Positions 7,300 to 16,481 of a DNA stretch of 64,000 nt are shown one piece after another. Source of the DNA: Caloranaerobacter azorensis DSM 13643. Its GTDB lineage: Bacteria > Bacillota > Clostridia > Tissierellales > Thermohalobacteraceae. The number at the start of each line of letters is the position of its first letter. Positions within the stretch are counted from its first letter, which is position 1. The translations under genes and the position numbers were made by a program. The notes under the pieces were generated by a model. The model was not told the DNA's origin and did no database searches. It was given only the letters and a program-made list of their open reading frames with translations. Where the stretch lies: assembly GCF_900129995.1 (NCBI RefSeq), contig NZ_FQXO01000005.1:1-64000 (forward strand). The letters are read 5' to 3'.

Positions 7300-8283
7300 T
7301 TATAATATTATATTAAACAAATAACCTACTAATATTATAGAAATTCCTGTAATAGCTATAAAAATAGCAATTAATTTAGTCTTTATAACCTTTTTTAATA
7401 ATATCATTTCTGGCAAAGATAGTGCAACTACAGACATCATAAAAGATAAAGCAGTACCTACTCCAACCCCTTTATTTATAAGAGCTTCAACTATAGGAAT
7501 AGTACCAACGGCGTTTGAATAAAGAGGTATTCCCAAGACTACGGCTACAAATACGGCAAATGGATTATTAGGTCCAGCATATTTTACTAATAAATCAGCG
7601 GGTGCATAACCATGGATTAAAGCTCCTATACCGATACCTATTAATATAAAAATCCAAACTCTTTTAACAATGTCTTTTACGGCATTTAATGAGAAAATAA
7701 TTCTCGATTTAAAATTCATCTCTTCGATTTCAGTTTCACCCATATGAATCTGATAAACATATTCTTCAACTAAATGTTCCAAATGTAGTTTTTCAATAAT
7801 TATACCAGCTATTACACCTATAATCATGCCAGCTATAGTATAAATAGCGGCTATTTTAATTCCAAAAGAAATAAATAAAAATCCTAGAGCTATTTCATTA
7901 ACAATAGGTGAAGTTACTAAAAAAGTAAAAGTAACGCCTAGTGGAATACCCGATTCCACAAATCCGATAAAAATCGGAACTGTACTACAGCTTCAAAATG
8001 GAGATAATACACCCAATACAGAAGCTATAATATGAGCCCAAACACCATTAAATTTTGATAAAACTTTTTTTACTTTTTCCGGTGGGAAAAAACTTCTAAT
8101 AAAAGATATAACAAATATCATGAAACTCAATAAAATTATTATTTTTAGACTGTCGTATATGAAAAAATTTACTGCACCGGCAAAAGAATCTCCAGCTCTT
8201 AAAGTTACACCTAATTTACTTAAAATCCAATTGAAAAAATTTACTATATAAGGTGTAACAGTATCGGCTAAAAATTTTAGCAC
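7300..8283 (-). CDS. DUF318/UPF0718 (ArsP-like) permease containing selenocysteine
   Basis: One 327-residue permease encoded across an in-frame TGA (7995-7993, residue 97). The start is GTG 8283, directly after the regulator's stop, with GGAGG inside the regulator's last codons. Around the TGA the protein reads GVLSPF-U-SCSTVPIFIG then FVESGIPLG, which is the family's SPFCSCS motif with the first Cys replaced by Sec. Several membrane segments precede and follow; a second half begins near DIVKRVWIF. A hairpin TCCGAT-TTTT-ATCGGA (7978-7963) follows 14 nt after the TGA. ArsP members of this family export organoarsenicals using these cysteines. An ArsR regulator and thioredoxins in the operon fit a metalloid role. 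Separate annotation as two fragments would be wrong. Confidence 0.8.
7963..7978 (-). promoter_or_regulatory. Putative SECIS hairpin of the permease gene
   Basis: TCCGAT-TTTT-ATCGGA, starting 14 nt after the in-frame TGA. Position and size suit a bacterial SECIS; the U-only loop is not the classical GU loop, so this is moderate support. Confidence 0.45.
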
Positions 8284-8607
8284 CTATATTCCTCCTTTCT
8301 TTAGTTGTTTTTGTGTTTCATTAAGTTGTCTTATTAATATTGTTCTAACTTTATCTATAATATCAAAGACTTCAGTATCTTTGACTTTATACATTATTTT
8401 TGAACCATCTCTTCTACTTACTAAAATACCTTGATCTTTTAAAATTCTTAAATGCTGTGAAACATTTGACTGTTCTAAATCTAATGCTTCGAAAATTTTA
8501 CATACGCATAATTCATTTTCTTTCAGAATATCGAGTATCTTTAATCTTGTAGGATGCGAAAGAGCCTTTAAATAAGAGGCTGTAAGCTTAAATATAATCT
8601 CATTCAT
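8284..8607 (-). CDS. ArsR/SmtB family transcriptional repressor
   Basis: Winged-helix metalloregulator of 107 aa, starting at ATG 8607 (AAAGGTGG upstream; a GTG 12 nt earlier lies inside the RBS). The recognition helix region reads LEQSNVSQHLRILKDQGI. The segment ELCVCKI carries the CVC pair that binds As(III)/Sb(III) or Cd/Pb in ArsR proteins. It is the first gene of the operon and touches the permease start. A perfect dyad overlaps its promoter, so it very likely represses its own operon until a metalloid is sensed. Confidence 0.93.
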   Translation of the reverse strand: MNEIIFKLTASYLKALSHPTRLKILDILKENELCVCKIFEALDLEQSNVSQHLRILKDQGILVSRRDGSKIMYKVKDTEVFDIIDKVRTILIRQLNETQKQLKKGGI

Positions 8608-8653
8608 AAAAGTTACCACCTTTCTTCAATTCTCTGCCAATAATCAAATTATA

Positions 8654-8673
8654 ATATTAGAAAATTCTAATAT
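8654..8673 (-). promoter_or_regulatory. ArsR operator
   Basis: Perfect 9-2-9 dyad ATATTAGAA-AA-TTCTAATAT, overlapping the -10 of the minus-strand promoter of the arsR operon. Binding here would block RNA polymerase. Confidence 0.7.
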
Positions 8674-8697
8674 ACTTAATTAAATTATATACTTCAA
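8669..8697 (-). promoter_or_regulatory. Promoter of the arsR-permease-thioredoxin operon
   Basis: On the minus strand TTGAAG (8697-8692), 17 nt, TATATT (8674-8669). The -10 lies in the dyad operator. Confidence 0.6.
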
Positions 8698-8801
8698 TAA
8701 ATCAAAATGCAACAGTTATTATTTTAAAATAAGTTTTTTTATTGTATGCAGGAAAAGGGAGGTATTTTGACGAATATATGTTCTATTATGGAGGTGTTAG
8801 T

Positions 8802-9905
8802 TTGAAAATAAGATGTATACATACAGGTGATATACATATAGGAATAGAATTTAAAAATGCCAGTTTTGATAGAGAATATGCATATAAGAGGAGAATGGAA
8901 ATATGGGAAACGTTTAATAAAATAATAGATAGAGCTAGAGAAACGAAAGCAGATATATTATTAATTGCTGGGGATTTGTTTGAAGAAGATTACTGCAACT
9001 TGGGAGATATTAAGAGGATAAATTTGAGATTTAATGATATTAAGGATACTAAAGTTGTAATTTCAACGGGAAACCATGATATTTTAGGTAAGAAGTCATT
9101 ATATAGATTGATTGAATGGGCAGAAAATGTATATATATTTGATACTGGTAAAATTAATAAAATTGAATTTAAAGATTTAAATACAGTAGTTTGGGGATTA
9201 AGTTGGGATAAAAAAGAGATAAGAGAAAATTTATTAAAAGATTTTAGTATAGATAATAAAGAGTTAATAAATATTTTATTAATCCATGGCGATGTTCTTA
9301 ATAAAAATTCTGAATATTTGCCTTTAGATAAAGAATTTTTAAAAAAACTAGGATTTGATTATATAGCATTAGGACATATACATAAACCGCAGATTATAGA
9401 TAATGCGCTTTATTATTGCGGTAGTCCAGAACCTTTAGACTTTGGGGAAACTGGAGAACATGGAATAATAGAGGGTTTTATTTCAAAAGAAAATGTAGAT
9501 ATGAAGTTTATTCCGTTTAGCAAAAGGAATTTCATCATAAAAACTTTAGAGATTAAAGAAACTATGAGTTTAGCTGAAATAATGGAGAAAATAGTGGATA
9601 TAGATGATAGAGAGAGTAGAAAAAAGAATATGTATAGAGTAATATTAAAAGGTATAAGAGATAGATATATTACTATTGATTTATACGAAATAAAGGAGAA
9701 TTTAAAAGATGAGTTTTTTTATCTAGAAATAATAGATAAGACAAATCCAGATTATGATATTGATAGAATATATAGAGAAAATAAAGACAATATTATTGGA
9801 TATTTTATTGAAAGTATGAAAAGAGAAGGATTAGAGAATAAAATAGTTAAAGAAGCATTATATTTAGGGCTTGAAGCGCTACTTGATGAGAAGGTGAAAA
9901 TTTAA
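8802..9905 (+). CDS. YhaO/SbcD-like DNA repair metallophosphoesterase
   Basis: Calcineurin-like phosphoesterase, 367 aa from TTG 8802 (GGAGG seven bases upstream), partner of the SMC-like ATPase that follows. Metal-binding motifs are present in order: TGDIHIG near the N-terminus, AGDLFEE, STGNHDILG, LLIHGD and LGHIHKP. This is the Mre11/SbcD pattern; the C-terminal part is divergent, as in B. subtilis YhaO. The last base overlaps the next start (TAATG), so translation is coupled. The pair probably forms a nuclease complex for double-strand break processing. Starting at ATG 8742 would add 20 residues without homology. Confidence 0.88.
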   Translation: MKIRCIHTGDIHIGIEFKNASFDREYAYKRRMEIWETFNKIIDRARETKADILLIAGDLFEEDYCNLGDIKRINLRFNDIKDTKVVISTGNHDILGKKSLYRLIEWAENVYIFDTGKINKIEFKDLNTVVWGLSWDKKEIRENLLKDFSIDNKELINILLIHGDVLNKNSEYLPLDKEFLKKLGFDYIALGHIHKPQIIDNALYYCGSPEPLDFGETGEHGIIEGFISKENVDMKFIPFSKRNFIIKTLEIKETMSLAEIMEKIVDIDDRESRKKNMYRVILKGIRDRYITIDLYEIKENLKDEFFYLEIIDKTNPDYDIDRIYRENKDNIIGYFIESMKREGLENKIVKEALYLGLEALLDEKVKI

Positions 9906-12655
9906 TGGTTATTCGCGAACTTATATTAAATTCATTTGGAAAGTTTAAAAATAAAAGTATAACTTTTACTGAAGGCATAAATATAGTATTTGGTAAAAAT
10001 GAATCTGGTAAGACAACTATCCATAAATTTATTGAAGGCATGTTTTACGGTTTTTTTAAGCCGTATACAAAGAGAAAGAATTATACAGAAGATTATAATA
10101 AGTATTTTCCTTGGAATGATAGTGAATTTTCCGGGATTTTAAAGTATTCATGTGATGGAGTGCTTTATCGAATAGAAAGAAATTTTTTAAAAGGGAAAGA
10201 AGAGGTAAAAATCTTTGATGATGAAACAGGTGAAGATTTAACTTACTTATTTGAATATGACAATGCAAAGAAACTTCATATTCCTGCATCATTGCATATC
10301 GGACTGAATAAAGTTGTCTATAACAATACTATAAGTATTAGTCAAATGCAGAATAAGACGGACAAGCATTTGGCTAAAGAGATAAAGGATTCTCTCATAA
10401 ATTTAGGTGGAAGCCTTGATGAAGATATTTCAGTCAAAAAAGTAATCGATAAATTAGATAAAAAAATAAATGATATAGGGACTAAAGCAAGGGTAAAAAC
10501 ATCACCTTATGGTAAACTTGTAGAAGAATTAGACAGATTATATAAAGAAAGAAGGAAATCAGAAAGTGTTTTAGAAGAAATAAGACAGCACCAAATACAG
10601 TTAAATTCCATTAAAGAAGAAATTAAAAAACTTGTGTCAAAAAAAGAGAAAATCGAAAATGATATTGAAAAAATAAAAACGTATAAAGCAAGAGAAAGAT
10701 ATAGTGATGCAGTTAAATTAATTGAGCAGATAAATGAACTGAAAGAGAAGGCAGAAAGATTAAAGGCATATAGTATAATAAATCCTGATGATTTTACAGA
10801 AACGGTTAAGTTAAAAAATAGTATAGATGAAATAAATTTTAGTCTAAATAAGTTAGAGAATAAGAAGAAAAAGCTGATAGAAGCTATCAATGATATAACA
10901 GATAAGATTGATAGATTTAGTAATTTTGAATCTATAAAAAACATAGATGAAATTGATAATATTTTAAGTGATTTTTTCGTTTTACAAGGTAAACGCGAAA
11001 AATTGATAGAAATTAATAATAAAATATTAGATATTTCAAATATGAAAGAGACGATAAAGGAAACTAATATTGATAAGATGGAAGAAGATTTGTATAGAGT
11101 TGAGGAATTAGAGGATGAAAAAGGCAGTATTAAATATAATAGTGAGTACGGCAAAATTAGTTTTTTAAGATTAAGATTAGAGGAAAAGGAAAAACAATTG
11201 AATAAATTAAAAACGTATAAAATCTTATCGATAATAGGTACTATACTGTCTTTACCATTAGGTTTTTATATAAAGCCGATATTTTTTTTAACTTCATTAA
11301 TACCTTTAATATTTCTTATACTTATGTTAATCAAACATAAAGAGTTGAGTAATTATCTAAATAATATTAAAATCAATATAGCAGATATAGAGAAAAAAGA
11401 GCGAGAGAGAGAACATCGTATTAATATAATTGATAAGGAAATAGAGGATATATTAAATAGGTACAACGTAAGTAATAAAGTAGATTTAAAAAAGTTGATA
11501 TCAAATAGTACAAAGGAATTAATGTCAATTGAGGATAAAGAGAATTTGCTTAAAGAACTTAAATCACAAAAGCTGATTTTGGAGTCAGAGGTTGATAAAT
11601 TGAAAAATATTATAGAAAGATATCTGTCTCAAATTGGTTTTGATCATGAAGTAAATCTTGAGAATATTAAAAAACTGAAAAAAGAATTTCTAGATTATAT
11701 CGAATATAAGAAACATTTTGTTTTAGTTAATGAAGATATGAATGCAGTTAATAATGAAATAAATGAATTAAGAAATAGGATTAAAGAATTTAGTTTACAG
11801 TTAAATGAAAAACTTGAAAATAATAAAGTTAAAAATATAGATGAATTCAAAATTGCATTAGAAAAGAAAGTGGAATTTGAAAAAGTTATGCACGAATTAG
11901 AAAATAAAAAGAGTCTATTGAATAGTGTTCTTGGAGATAACAATTTACAATATTTAAAGAAAAGGGCAGAGTTAAAATTAGATTATGATATTTCAAAAAT
12001 AGAAAGTAATGATATTAAAAAATTAGAGGAAGAAGTAATTTCAATTACACAGCAAATAGCAGCTAAAAAAGAGCTTTACGCCAGATTAGAAGAAAAAATG
12101 AAAGGATTGACATTGTCATCAAGGCCGATAGTCGATATAGATGAAGAGATAGATAGAAAAGTAAAGCTTAAAAAATATTATGAAGAAAAACTTGAAGCTC
12201 TAGAACTAGCTAAAAATACTATAGAAAGGATATCTAGAGAAATACATAAAGAATTTGCACCTAAATTAAATAGGAAAGTAGGAGAAATAATATCGAATGT
12301 AACTCAAGGAAGATATACAGATGTTAAAGTAACTGAAGAACTCAATATAAAGGTAGTAGATCCAATGAGTAAAAAATTAGTTGATATTGAAAGTTTAAGC
12401 GGTGGAACTATAGATCAGTTATTTTTTGCTATAAGGTTTGGTATAATAGACATTATTAAAGAGGGTAAAAACTTACCTTTAATATTAGATGATTGTTTTA
12501 TACAATACGATAATGATAGGCTTAAAAATATCCTAGAATTTTTAGTTAAAGAGAGTTTAAACAGACAGATTATACTGTTTACTTGTCATACAAGAGAAAA
12601 GGATATTCTTGATGAATTAAAAATTAATTATAATTATATTGATATTAAAGTATAA
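9905..12655 (+). CDS. YhaN/SbcC-like AAA ATPase with long coiled coil
   Basis: SMC/Rad50-type ATPase, 916 aa. Walker A GKNESGKTT is at residues 30-38. The C-terminus carries the ABC signature SLSGGTIDQLFF and Walker B LPLILDDCF. Between them lie long charged coiled coils interrupted near residues 438-475 by two hydrophobic segments (ILSIIGTILSLPLGFYI, IFFLTSLIPLIFLILM), a membrane hairpin also seen in YhaN of Bacillus. It is translationally coupled to the YhaO-like nuclease. Together they should act like Mre11-Rad50, possibly at the membrane. There is no Zn-hook CxxC in the coil. Confidence 0.88.
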   Translation: MVIRELILNSFGKFKNKSITFTEGINIVFGKNESGKTTIHKFIEGMFYGFFKPYTKRKNYTEDYNKYFPWNDSEFSGILKYSCDGVLYRIERNFLKGKEEVKIFDDETGEDLTYLFEYDNAKKLHIPASLHIGLNKVVYNNTISISQMQNKTDKHLAKEIKDSLINLGGSLDEDISVKKVIDKLDKKINDIGTKARVKTSPYGKLVEELDRLYKERRKSESVLEEIRQHQIQLNSIKEEIKKLVSKKEKIENDIEKIKTYKARERYSDAVKLIEQINELKEKAERLKAYSIINPDDFTETVKLKNSIDEINFSLNKLENKKKKLIEAINDITDKIDRFSNFESIKNIDEIDNILSDFFVLQGKREKLIEINNKILDISNMKETIKETNIDKMEEDLYRVEELEDEKGSIKYNSEYGKISFLRLRLEEKEKQLNKLKTYKILSIIGTILSLPLGFYIKPIFFLTSLIPLIFLILMLIKHKELSNYLNNIKINIADIEKKEREREHRINIIDKEIEDILNRYNVSNKVDLKKLISNSTKELMSIEDKENLLKELKSQKLILESEVDKLKNIIERYLSQIGFDHEVNLENIKKLKKEFLDYIEYKKHFVLVNEDMNAVNNEINELRNRIKEFSLQLNEKLENNKVKNIDEFKIALEKKVEFEKVMHELENKKSLLNSVLGDNNLQYLKKRAELKLDYDISKIESNDIKKLEEEVISITQQIAAKKELYARLEEKMKGLTLSSRPIVDIDEEIDRKVKLKKYYEEKLEALELAKNTIERISREIHKEFAPKLNRKVGEIISNVTQGRYTDVKVTEELNIKVVDPMSKKLVDIESLSGGTIDQLFFAIRFGIIDIIKEGKNLPLILDDCFIQYDNDRLKNILEFLVKESLNRQIILFTCHTREKDILDELKINYNYIDIKV

Positions 12656-12736
12656 CTTTAACTTTTATAAAACTGAAAAATTCAACGTTTATAACTTAAA
12701 GTTAAAGTTTAACATTAACTAGTTGAGGTGAATATT

Positions 12737-13423
12737 GTGAGCATATATGGAATATCAGATTTGCATTTAGATTTTTCAGGTGAAAAACCAATGGACATTT
12801 TTGGAGATAATTGGCTAGATCACGAAGTAAAAATATTTGAAAATTGGAAAAGAATCATTAAAGAAGAAGATTTAGTATTAGTGTCTGGTGATGTTAGTTG
12901 GGCCATGAAACTTGAAGATGCGTATATAGATTTATTAAAAATTGATCGATTACCTGGTATTAAGGTAATAACTAAGGGTAATCATGACTATTGGTGGAGT
13001 ACGAAATCTAAATTAAAAGCATTAAAGTTTAATACAATTCATTTTTTACAAAATGATTATTTTTTATATAAAAACATAGGGATATGTGGAACTAGAGGAT
13101 GGATTAGTAGAGATAGTGATGAGTTTAAAGAAAAAGATGAAAAGATATTTAACAGAGAGCTAAATCGACTGAAACTTTCATTAGAATCTATCAAAGAAGA
13201 TGTAAAAGAAATTATTGTAATGCTTCATTATCCACCTTTTAATATTGATGGAACTCCTAATGAATTTGTTGAAGTAATGGATAAGTATAATGTATCTACT
13301 TGTGTTTATGGACATTTACATGGAGAAGGGCATAAATTTGCTGTTGAAGGTAAGATAGATGGTATAAAATTTTATTGCATTTCTTGTGATTTTATAGATT
13401 TTAGTCCAAAGAAGTTATTATAG
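12737..13423 (+). CDS. Calcineurin-like metallophosphoesterase
   Basis: Soluble phosphoesterase, 228 aa. Metal motifs: ISDLHLDF at the N-terminus, SGDVSWAM, TKGNHDYWW, VMLHYPPF and YGHLHGEGH. I chose GTG 12737 because GAGGTG lies six bases before it; an earlier in-frame GTG (12728) is part of that RBS. The family is widespread in Clostridia and its substrate is not known. The gene stands downstream of YhaN after a 70-bp gap holding a weak TTAACTTT/AAAGTTAA inverted repeat. Confidence 0.85.
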   Translation: MSIYGISDLHLDFSGEKPMDIFGDNWLDHEVKIFENWKRIIKEEDLVLVSGDVSWAMKLEDAYIDLLKIDRLPGIKVITKGNHDYWWSTKSKLKALKFNTIHFLQNDYFLYKNIGICGTRGWISRDSDEFKEKDEKIFNRELNRLKLSLESIKEDVKEIIVMLHYPPFNIDGTPNEFVEVMDKYNVSTCVYGHLHGEGHKFAVEGKIDGIKFYCISCDFIDFSPKKLL

Positions 13424-13504
13424 TTTTGCTGGGGACAAGTGTATTTTTGCGAAAAAGTATAAAAGGCTGCTGATAAAATATAGAAATTGAAAGGATTGAT
13501 TAAT

Positions 13505-14056
13505 ATGGCTAAAGAGTTGGAAGTGAAGGTACTCGATATAGATAAAGATGAAATAGAAAAAAGGCTTAAGGAAGTAGGGGCAAAGCTTATAAGTAGAGAA
13601 TATCAAATTAATACAATTTTTGATACAGAGGATAGAGCTATAAAGAATAAACAAAACGGATATCTTAGAATTAGAGAAAAAAGAGATTTGGATAAAGGTT
13701 CGGTTAGCTATATATTTACGTTAAAGAAAAATATTTCAAGAGATGGCGTTAGAGAAAATTTAGAAATAGAGACTAAAATCGAAAATAAAGAGGCTCTTAT
13801 AAGGATATTAGAGTCGTTAAATTTAAAAATTGTACATGAGGGAACTAAAGAAAGAATTAAATATAAGTATGAAGATATTACTTTTGATATAGATACTTGG
13901 GATAATGAAACTTATCCGTATACATATCTTGAAATAGAAGTTAAGCAAAAAGATGATTTGCAGAGAGCAATTAGACTACTTAATTTAGATGAAAGTAAAG
14001 TTACATTAAAATCTTTAGCGCAGCTTAGAATGGAACTAGGGTTAGGAGATTTGTAG
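13505..14056 (+). CDS. CYTH domain protein (triphosphate tunnel metalloenzyme)
   Basis: 183 aa. The N-terminal ExExK signature is present as ELEVKVLD, followed by alternating basic and acidic strand segments (YLRIREKRD, YIFTLKK, ENLEIETKI, YLEIEVKQ) that line the triphosphate tunnel. Members include class IV adenylate cyclase and thiamine or inorganic triphosphatases; the exact substrate cannot be told from sequence. ATG 13505 has AAAGGA nine bases upstream. A strong terminator follows. Confidence 0.88.
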   Translation: MAKELEVKVLDIDKDEIEKRLKEVGAKLISREYQINTIFDTEDRAIKNKQNGYLRIREKRDLDKGSVSYIFTLKKNISRDGVRENLEIETKIENKEALIRILESLNLKIVHEGTKERIKYKYEDITFDIDTWDNETYPYTYLEIEVKQKDDLQRAIRLLNLDESKVTLKSLAQLRMELGLGDL

Positions 14057-14062
14057 TTAATT

Positions 14063-14086
14063 AAGGTGGTTTTTCCACCTTTTTTC
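14063..14086 (+). terminator. Terminator after the CYTH gene
   Basis: AAGGTGG-TTTTT-CCACCTT followed by a T-run. Confidence 0.85.
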
Positions 14087-14224
14087 TTTTTATGGAATAA
14101 AATCACTATTAAAATACAAACAAAAATAGATAAAATTAGAGGAATTTGTTATTTAATGTAGAATATAAAAGAACTAAATGTAGCAAATACACATGGGAAA
14201 ATATTACATCAAGGAGGAGATTCA

Positions 14225-14986
14225 ATGAAATTAAAAGTGTATCCAAAAGAAAGATTTTATCTATTTTTAATGTTTATAGTAAGTGCAATAATTTATGCTA
14301 TATTGATTTTATCAGGAATAGGAATTATGTATTTATTAATAGCTACTATTTTTGCTTTTTTTGCACATGGGATATTTATTGGAAGTATAAGAGGCAATAG
14401 TATACGAGTATCTGACAAACAATTTCCAGAAGTTTATAAAATAGCAAAGGAGTTATCTCAGAAAATTGGTTTTGAAGAAGTACCTTTAATATATATTATG
14501 CAGTCTGGCGGTATGCTTAATGCTTTTGCAACAAAGTTTCTAGGAAGGAATTTTGTTATTATTTATTCTGATGTGCTTGAGTTGGCATATAAAGAAGGTG
14601 AACCCGCTGTTGCATTTATTATAGCTCACGAATTAGCACATATAAAAAGAAAGCATCTTACATGGAGAGGATTATTGTATCCTGCAATGTTAGTTCCGTT
14701 TTTAGGTCCAGCATATTCAAGGGCATGTGAATATACAAGTGATTTAATTGCTGCTCAGCTTGTACCGGATGGAGCTATACAGGGACTTACAGTATTAGCA
14801 ACAGGGAAAAGATTATATCAGAAATTAAATATATTAGAAGTAATAAATCAATCGGAAGAAGAAAGTGGATTTTGGATTTGGTTGTCTGAAAAATTTTCAA
14901 ATCATCCTAATCTGATTAAACGAATAAATAGAGTATATTATGAAACAAAAGTTGTAATAGATTCAAAAGGATATCAGATGCAGTAA
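14225..14986 (+). CDS. M48 family metalloprotease (HtpX/Ste24-like)
   Basis: Membrane zinc protease, 253 aa. Two hydrophobic segments lie at residues about 11-52. The catalytic HELAH is at 135-139 and the third ligand is E169 in ACEYTSD. AAGGAGGAG precedes the ATG. Family members degrade misfolded or signal-like membrane proteins; the M48 set without the longer HtpX C-terminus is common in Firmicutes. Its neighbours are unrelated, so the specific role is open. Confidence 0.9.
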   Translation: MKLKVYPKERFYLFLMFIVSAIIYAILILSGIGIMYLLIATIFAFFAHGIFIGSIRGNSIRVSDKQFPEVYKIAKELSQKIGFEEVPLIYIMQSGGMLNAFATKFLGRNFVIIYSDVLELAYKEGEPAVAFIIAHELAHIKRKHLTWRGLLYPAMLVPFLGPAYSRACEYTSDLIAAQLVPDGAIQGLTVLATGKRLYQKLNILEVINQSEEESGFWIWLSEKFSNHPNLIKRINRVYYETKVVIDSKGYQMQ

Positions 14987-15041
14987 AATAATAAGATTGA
15001 AATATAGATAAAAAAGATATTGAGAGGAGAAATGAATTTAA

Positions 15042-15887
15042 ATGTTTAATAGTAAAAAGAATATGGAAGAGGTATTAGAATATTATAATAGAGGGCTAGA
15101 AGTAGATAGGTTGCAGTGTGGAATAGGTAAAATCGAATTTGAAAGAACGAAAGACATAATATCGAGATATTTATCAAAAGAAAAATTAGTAATATATGAT
15201 ATAGGTGGAGGTGCTGGTGCATATTCAAGATGGTTAGCAAAACTGGGACATGAAGTTCATTTATTTGATTTATCTCCAAAACTGATTGAAATAGCAAGAG
15301 AAAAATCAAAAAACGAGAGCGAGAATAGTATCTACAAGATAGAATTAGCAGATGCGAGACAAATTAATAGACCAGATGGAAGTGCAGATATTGTTTTATT
15401 AATGGGTCCTTTGTACCATTTGACAGAAAGAAGAGAGAGATTACTAGCTTTAAAAGAAGCAAAAAGAGTACTTAAAGAAGATGGAGTAATGATAGTAGCA
15501 GCAATAACTAGATTTGGTTCAACACTATATGGTTTATCAGTATATGGAGAAAAGAATAATTTAATTGAAGAAGATGAATTTATGAAGATGATAGAAAGAG
15601 AATTAACAGATGGACAGCATATAAGGCCGGAGAAATATCCCGGATTTATAGCAAGAGCATATTTTCATTTACCTGATGAATTAACAAATGAAATAACAGA
15701 GGTAGGACTAAAACATGAAAAGAATATAGCTGTAGAAGGGCCAGTCTGGATAGTACCGGCGTTTGAAGAAAAATGGAATTTTGAAGATAGTAGAAGAAGA
15801 ATGTTAAAAATAGCAAAGATAGTCGAAGAAGAAAAGAGCATAATGGGTATGAGTCCTCATTTTGTAGCAATTGCAAGGAAAAAATAA
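15042..15887 (+). CDS. Class I SAM-dependent methyltransferase
   Basis: 281 aa Rossmann-fold methyltransferase. Motif I reads YDIGGGAGAYSRWLA, with the acidic residue of motif II in HLFDLSP, and ADIVLLMGPLYHL as motif IV. The family resembles UbiE-like or small-molecule methyltransferases often next to export functions. The substrate is unknown. GAGAGGAG precedes the ATG by about ten bases. Confident for the enzyme class only. Confidence 0.88.
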   Translation: MFNSKKNMEEVLEYYNRGLEVDRLQCGIGKIEFERTKDIISRYLSKEKLVIYDIGGGAGAYSRWLAKLGHEVHLFDLSPKLIEIAREKSKNESENSIYKIELADARQINRPDGSADIVLLMGPLYHLTERRERLLALKEAKRVLKEDGVMIVAAITRFGSTLYGLSVYGEKNNLIEEDEFMKMIERELTDGQHIRPEKYPGFIARAYFHLPDELTNEITEVGLKHEKNIAVEGPVWIVPAFEEKWNFEDSRRRMLKIAKIVEEEKSIMGMSPHFVAIARKK

Positions 15888-15918
15888 AATTAACTATTAC
15901 AAGTTTCAGGGGGCTAAC

Positions 15919-16434
15919 ATGAAAGGTAAATATCAAAAAATTATATTAGTATGTTTAATTATAGTAATAGCAGTTTATATTTCCTATACTTTTCCTAGGG
16001 AATATGATGTTGCTTTTCAAGGTATCAAATACAGATTGAAAGATACTTTATATCAAGAAAAGGTTGAAGTAAGAATTAAAGGTTGGTATACAAAAAAAGT
16101 GTTTTTAGGAAATCGATTTAAAGGTGAAATCTATTTAGGTGATAAGAAATTTTTGAATGTAGATTTAAAACTTAATAAATACAATAGTGATATTTTGGTG
16201 GGGTATAGAGAAGAAATTGGGGAATTTAGGATGTATGGGAAAATTTATTTAGGAAACAATCTTGATAAAGTTGCAATATTATTATTCGAGCCTGTTAATA
16301 GTGATTATTCAAAAAGTTATTGGAGCAGTAAAGACGGACTTATGATATCGGCTCCAGCTGAAAATAGAGTAGAGGCGATTAGTTTGTCTAAAGAACTTAT
16401 AAAATCTGGAATAATAAAGTATGATGATTCATAA
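15919..16434 (+). CDS. Hypothetical membrane-anchored protein
   Basis: 171 aa. From ATG 15919 (AGGGGGC upstream) a basic start is followed by one membrane segment (IILVCLIIVIAVYISYTF) and a beta-rich extracytoplasmic part with repeats of the type VFLGNRFKGEIYLG and RMYGKIYLGNNL. I do not recognise the family. An upstream in-frame ATG at 15871 would overlap the methyltransferase and lacks an RBS. The next gene has a similar layout, so the two may work together. Confidence 0.7.
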   Translation: MKGKYQKIILVCLIIVIAVYISYTFPREYDVAFQGIKYRLKDTLYQEKVEVRIKGWYTKKVFLGNRFKGEIYLGDKKFLNVDLKLNKYNSDILVGYREEIGEFRMYGKIYLGNNLDKVAILLFEPVNSDYSKSYWSSKDGLMISAPAENRVEAISLSKELIKSGIIKYDDS

Positions 16435-16481
16435 AAATAAAAAGATTATTGAGAATATTATGCGATTTTAGGGGTGATTGT

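Noticed and set aside
7300-8283. TGA in the permease as a simple nonsense mutation or as a Trp/Gly recoding
   Set aside because: It replaces a conserved Cys, a second TGA at a conserved Cys lies in the same operon, and other genes here end normally with TGA.
10507-11154. Long minus-strand frame (215 codons), Ser/Leu/Phe-rich
   Set aside because: Antisense shadow of the coiled-coil region of the YhaN-like gene; composition is the complement of Lys/Glu/Asn-rich coding DNA.
14146-14400. Plus-strand 84-codon frame overlapping the M48 protease start
   Set aside because: Out of frame with the protease; no RBS and improbable composition.
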